Source: Paenibacillus cymbidii (GTDB taxonomy: Bacteria; Bacillota; Bacilli; Paenibacillales; NBRC-103111). From it: a stretch of 64,000 bases of DNA. The notes under the pieces were generated by a model. It was given only the letters and a program-made list of their open reading frames with translations, was not told where the DNA came from and made no database searches. Shown piece by piece: positions 62,327-64,000 of the stretch; within the stretch, counting starts at the first letter, position 1; each line of letters starts with the position of its first letter. Made by a program: the position numbers and the translations under genes. The stretch covers positions 310,001 through 374,000 of the forward strand of contig NZ_SHLX01000001.1 of assembly GCF_004764705.1 (NCBI RefSeq). Reading direction: 5' to 3'.

Positions 62327-62665
62327 ATGAGCGGTTCGAAGCAGAAGCAGGGGCAAGCTGCGACAGTGGAGTATGGTCTGCTCGCGGATATTCAGCGGCA
62401 GGTCGCCGAGTTGTCCGTCAATATGGAACGGGCGCATATTGCCGATTATGTGCAGCTGCTGGCCAATCCGCGCAAGCTGATCTGGCGGAACATGGTCGGC
62501 GGCATCGCGCGCGGCGTAGGCATCGCCATCGGGTTGACGATTTTTACGTCCGTCATCGTCTATTTGCTGAAAGCGCTCGGCGCCTTGAACTTGCCGATCG
62601 TTGGCGATTTTATTGCCGACCTGGTCGAGCATGTGCAGTACCAACTGGAAACGAAGCGGTATTAA
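62327..62665 (+). CDS. DUF5665 family membrane protein
   Basis: This 112-residue protein has a helical N-terminus (ERAHIADYVQLLANPRKLIWRN) and a Gly-rich region with one or two membrane helices (GIARGVGIAIGLTIFTSVIVYLL), matching DUF5665. Function is unknown. GGGAGGAAATC precedes the ATG. Its stop codon overlaps that of the next, convergent gene. Confidence 0.85.
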   Translation: MSGSKQKQGQAATVEYGLLADIQRQVAELSVNMERAHIADYVQLLANPRKLIWRNMVGGIARGVGIAIGLTIFTSVIVYLLKALGALNLPIVGDFIADLVEHVQYQLETKRY

Positions 62666-62671
62666 ACCGCT
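62655..62671. terminator. Hairpin spanning two overlapping convergent stop codons
   Basis: AGCGGT-ATTAA-ACCGCT is a perfect 6-bp inverted repeat whose loop contains the stop codons of both convergent genes. Confidence 0.5.
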
Positions 62672-63393
62672 CCGTCTTCCTCGGACGGATTCGGCTCGAG
62701 CAGCGGTTCGCCTTCCGCTCCATGCATATAATCGTCGTACGCCCGGTTGCGCACGATGTAGAACTCGCGGCCGTACAGGTCGGTGGCGACGAAGCTTTCG
62801 AACGGCTCGACGTAGCCGTCATGCTCGTCGGCTTCGATTTGCATATTGTTGTAGGAGTCGATATCCGGATCCTCGGCCATCGCCGGAGTGTTCGAGCTGC
62901 CCCAGCTTTCGACGATTTGCCAGGCGTCTTCGCCATCGAAGCCGTTCTGATCCTGACGCTCGTCCAGACTGGTGCGACCGAACGGCGGGGCGAGGAACGA
63001 TTCTTCGACCGGTCGGCGCTCCGATACATGGGCATCGGGCACATGATGAACGCAGAACCGTGTCGCCGGCACTACGAGCAGCCGTTCGAACGGGATTTCC
63101 GTTCCGCACGTTTCACAGATGCCGTAGCCTTCGCCCTGCTCCAGCCGCGACAGCGCCGCTTCGACATCCAGCAGCGCATGCTCGGCTTGTTCGTTCAAGG
63201 CAACGTCCTTGCCGCGTTCATACGTTTCGGTGGCGCTGTCGGCGGGGTGGTTGTCGAGTGCGGACAAGTCGCCCGACGATTCGCGAAGCGAATCGTGCAA
63301 GCCGAAATGACCGCTTTGTTCAATGCGGTTTTGCAAAGCCGTCTTCTCGCTGAGCAGCAGCTGCCTGAGCGCTGCGGTTTGTTCCGAGTTCAT
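62662..63393 (-). CDS. TraR/DksA-type zinc finger regulator (YlyA/YteA family)
   Basis: This 243-residue protein has an N-terminal coiled coil (about 1-80) and a DksA-like zinc finger GYGICETCGTEIPFERLLVV with a second half (FCVHHV) in which the usual last Cys appears to be His. The DNHPADSATETYERGKDVAL motif is typical of the YteA/YlyA branch. A long acidic C-terminal extension follows. These proteins bind RNA polymerase secondary channels or modulate sporulation genes. ATG 63393 has AAGGAAGGGG. It converges with DUF5665 and diverges from lspA. Confidence 0.88.
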   Translation of the reverse strand: MNSEQTAALRQLLLSEKTALQNRIEQSGHFGLHDSLRESSGDLSALDNHPADSATETYERGKDVALNEQAEHALLDVEAALSRLEQGEGYGICETCGTEIPFERLLVVPATRFCVHHVPDAHVSERRPVEESFLAPPFGRTSLDERQDQNGFDGEDAWQIVESWGSSNTPAMAEDPDIDSYNNMQIEADEHDGYVEPFESFVATDLYGREFYIVRNRAYDDYMHGAEGEPLLEPNPSEEDGAV

Positions 63394-63545
63394 GGCGAAA
63401 CCCCTTCCTTGTCGACCGCACAGCGCATGCGCCGCTGCGTCCCTGTTCGGTATTGTTTGCAAGATCAGGGCCCTTTACTTAGGAAATTGTTTGTATGGCC
63501 TCTTTTCGACACTTACCCATGCGTTTGCTGCCAGGAGGAATTTCG

Positions 63546-64000
63546 ATGATTTATTACCTGATTGCGCTCATTGTGATCGCGATCGATCAAGTGACGAAAC
63601 GGCTTGTCGCGAACAGTTTGGAAATCGGCGAATCCCACTCGGTGATCGGCGGCTTTTTCGAAATTACGTCGCATCGCAACCGCGGCGCGGCGTTCAGCAT
63701 TTTGCAGGAACAGCGGATCTTTTTTATCATCATTACCGTTATTGTCGTATCCGGCCTGCTCTGGTACATGCGCAAAACGATCGGCCGCCGGCAGGCGCTG
63801 CTCTCCAGCGCGCTTGGGCTTGTGCTTGGCGGAGCGCTTGGCAACTTCCTCGATCGGGCGCGGACCGGCGAAGTCGTCGACTTCCTGAAATTCCGCTTTC
63901 GTTTCGATTGGTTCGGCCACCCGGTCGACTATACGTTTGCCATTTTTAATGTCGCAGACGCGGCCATAAGCATTGGCGTCGCGCTCATTTTCCTCGATTC
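63546..64000 (+). CDS. lspA: Lipoprotein signal peptidase (SPase II), 3' end outside window
   Basis: Four membrane helices and the two catalytic Asp motifs GNFLDRA and NVADAAI identify LspA, which removes signal peptides from diacylglyceryl-modified prolipoproteins such as those seen elsewhere in this window. 151 complete codons are present before the window ends. ATG 63546 has CAGGAGGAATTTCG upstream. Confidence 0.94.
   Translation, partial: MIYYLIALIVIAIDQVTKRLVANSLEIGESHSVIGGFFEITSHRNRGAAFSILQEQRIFFIIITVIVVSGLLWYMRKTIGRRQALLSSALGLVLGGALGNFLDRARTGEVVDFLKFRFRFDWFGHPVDYTFAIFNVADAAISIGVALIFLD

Overview
The window is a chromosomal segment of a GC-rich, endospore-forming Bacillota, most likely of the family Paenibacillaceae (Paenibacillus/Cohnella-like). 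The case rests on gene order and gene content. The Bacillus-type blocks typA-ylaH...ylaJ-ylaK, gerR/ylbO-panE-yllA-bshC-mraZ, the dcw cluster (mraZ to ftsZ), spoIIGA-sigE-sigG and ylmC-pgeF-ylmE-sepF-ylmG-ylmH-divIVA...lspA are all present and mostly co-linear with Bacillus subtilis. Sporulation genes (spoVD, spoVE, spoIIGA, sigE, sigG, gerR-like, ymxH-like) and bacillithiol synthesis (bshC) fit a spore-former.

Layout. 1-7.5 kb: the 5' part of a secreted subtilase (minus strand, runs off the left edge), a YpuI-like protein, a DUF1540/membrane fusion, a lytic transglycosylase, the sulfur-transfer pair nifZ-thiI, a pterin dehydratase and a TerC membrane protein. 7.5-15.5 kb: the typA/ylaH/ylaJ/ylaK neighbourhood, interleaved with an LCP ligase, a PNPOx-fold protein and small conserved hypotheticals. 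15.6-25 kb is more lineage-specific: an SGNH hydrolase, an orphan solute-binding protein followed in frame by an Rpn-family nuclease lacking a canonical start, a secreted coiled-coil protein, a lipoprotein, a MidA methyltransferase, DUF2626, a GerR/RsfA regulator and panE. 25.3-51.2 kb: yllA, bshC, two inserted genes (adenosylhomocysteinase and an SLH surface protein), then the division and cell-wall cluster mraZ-rsmH-ftsL-pbpB-spoVD-murE-murF-mraY-murD-spoVE-murG-murB-murA-divIB-ftsA-ftsZ. 51.3-55 kb is an inserted island: a predicted nuclease-winged-helix protein, four palindromic repeats, and a divergent AraC regulator/DUF4091 pair. 55-64 kb: spoIIGA-sigE-sigG, the ylm operon to divIVA, DUF5665, a TraR/DksA-type regulator and the start of lspA. 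ileS, which usually follows divIVA, is not there.

How it fits together. Most of the window builds and divides the cell wall: precursor synthesis (murA-G, mraY), septal transpeptidase and SEDS polymerases, divisome scaffolding (FtsA, FtsZ, SepF, DivIVA, FtsL, DivIB) and the branch of that machinery used in sporulation (SpoVD, SpoVE, SpoIIGA processing of SigE, SigG). Regulatory signals visible in the DNA include a four-repeat MraZ box, a sigma-H-like promoter before ftsA, a spoIIG promoter with the abnormally long spacer and Spo0A-like boxes, and many intrinsic terminators. The least explained DNA is in the accessory intervals: two inverted copies of a ~160-bp element with terminal inverted repeats, a triplicated 52-bp intergenic repeat, a palindrome cluster beside a nuclease gene, a nuclease reading frame continuous with the stop codon of the preceding gene, and a long structured leader before the PNPOx gene.
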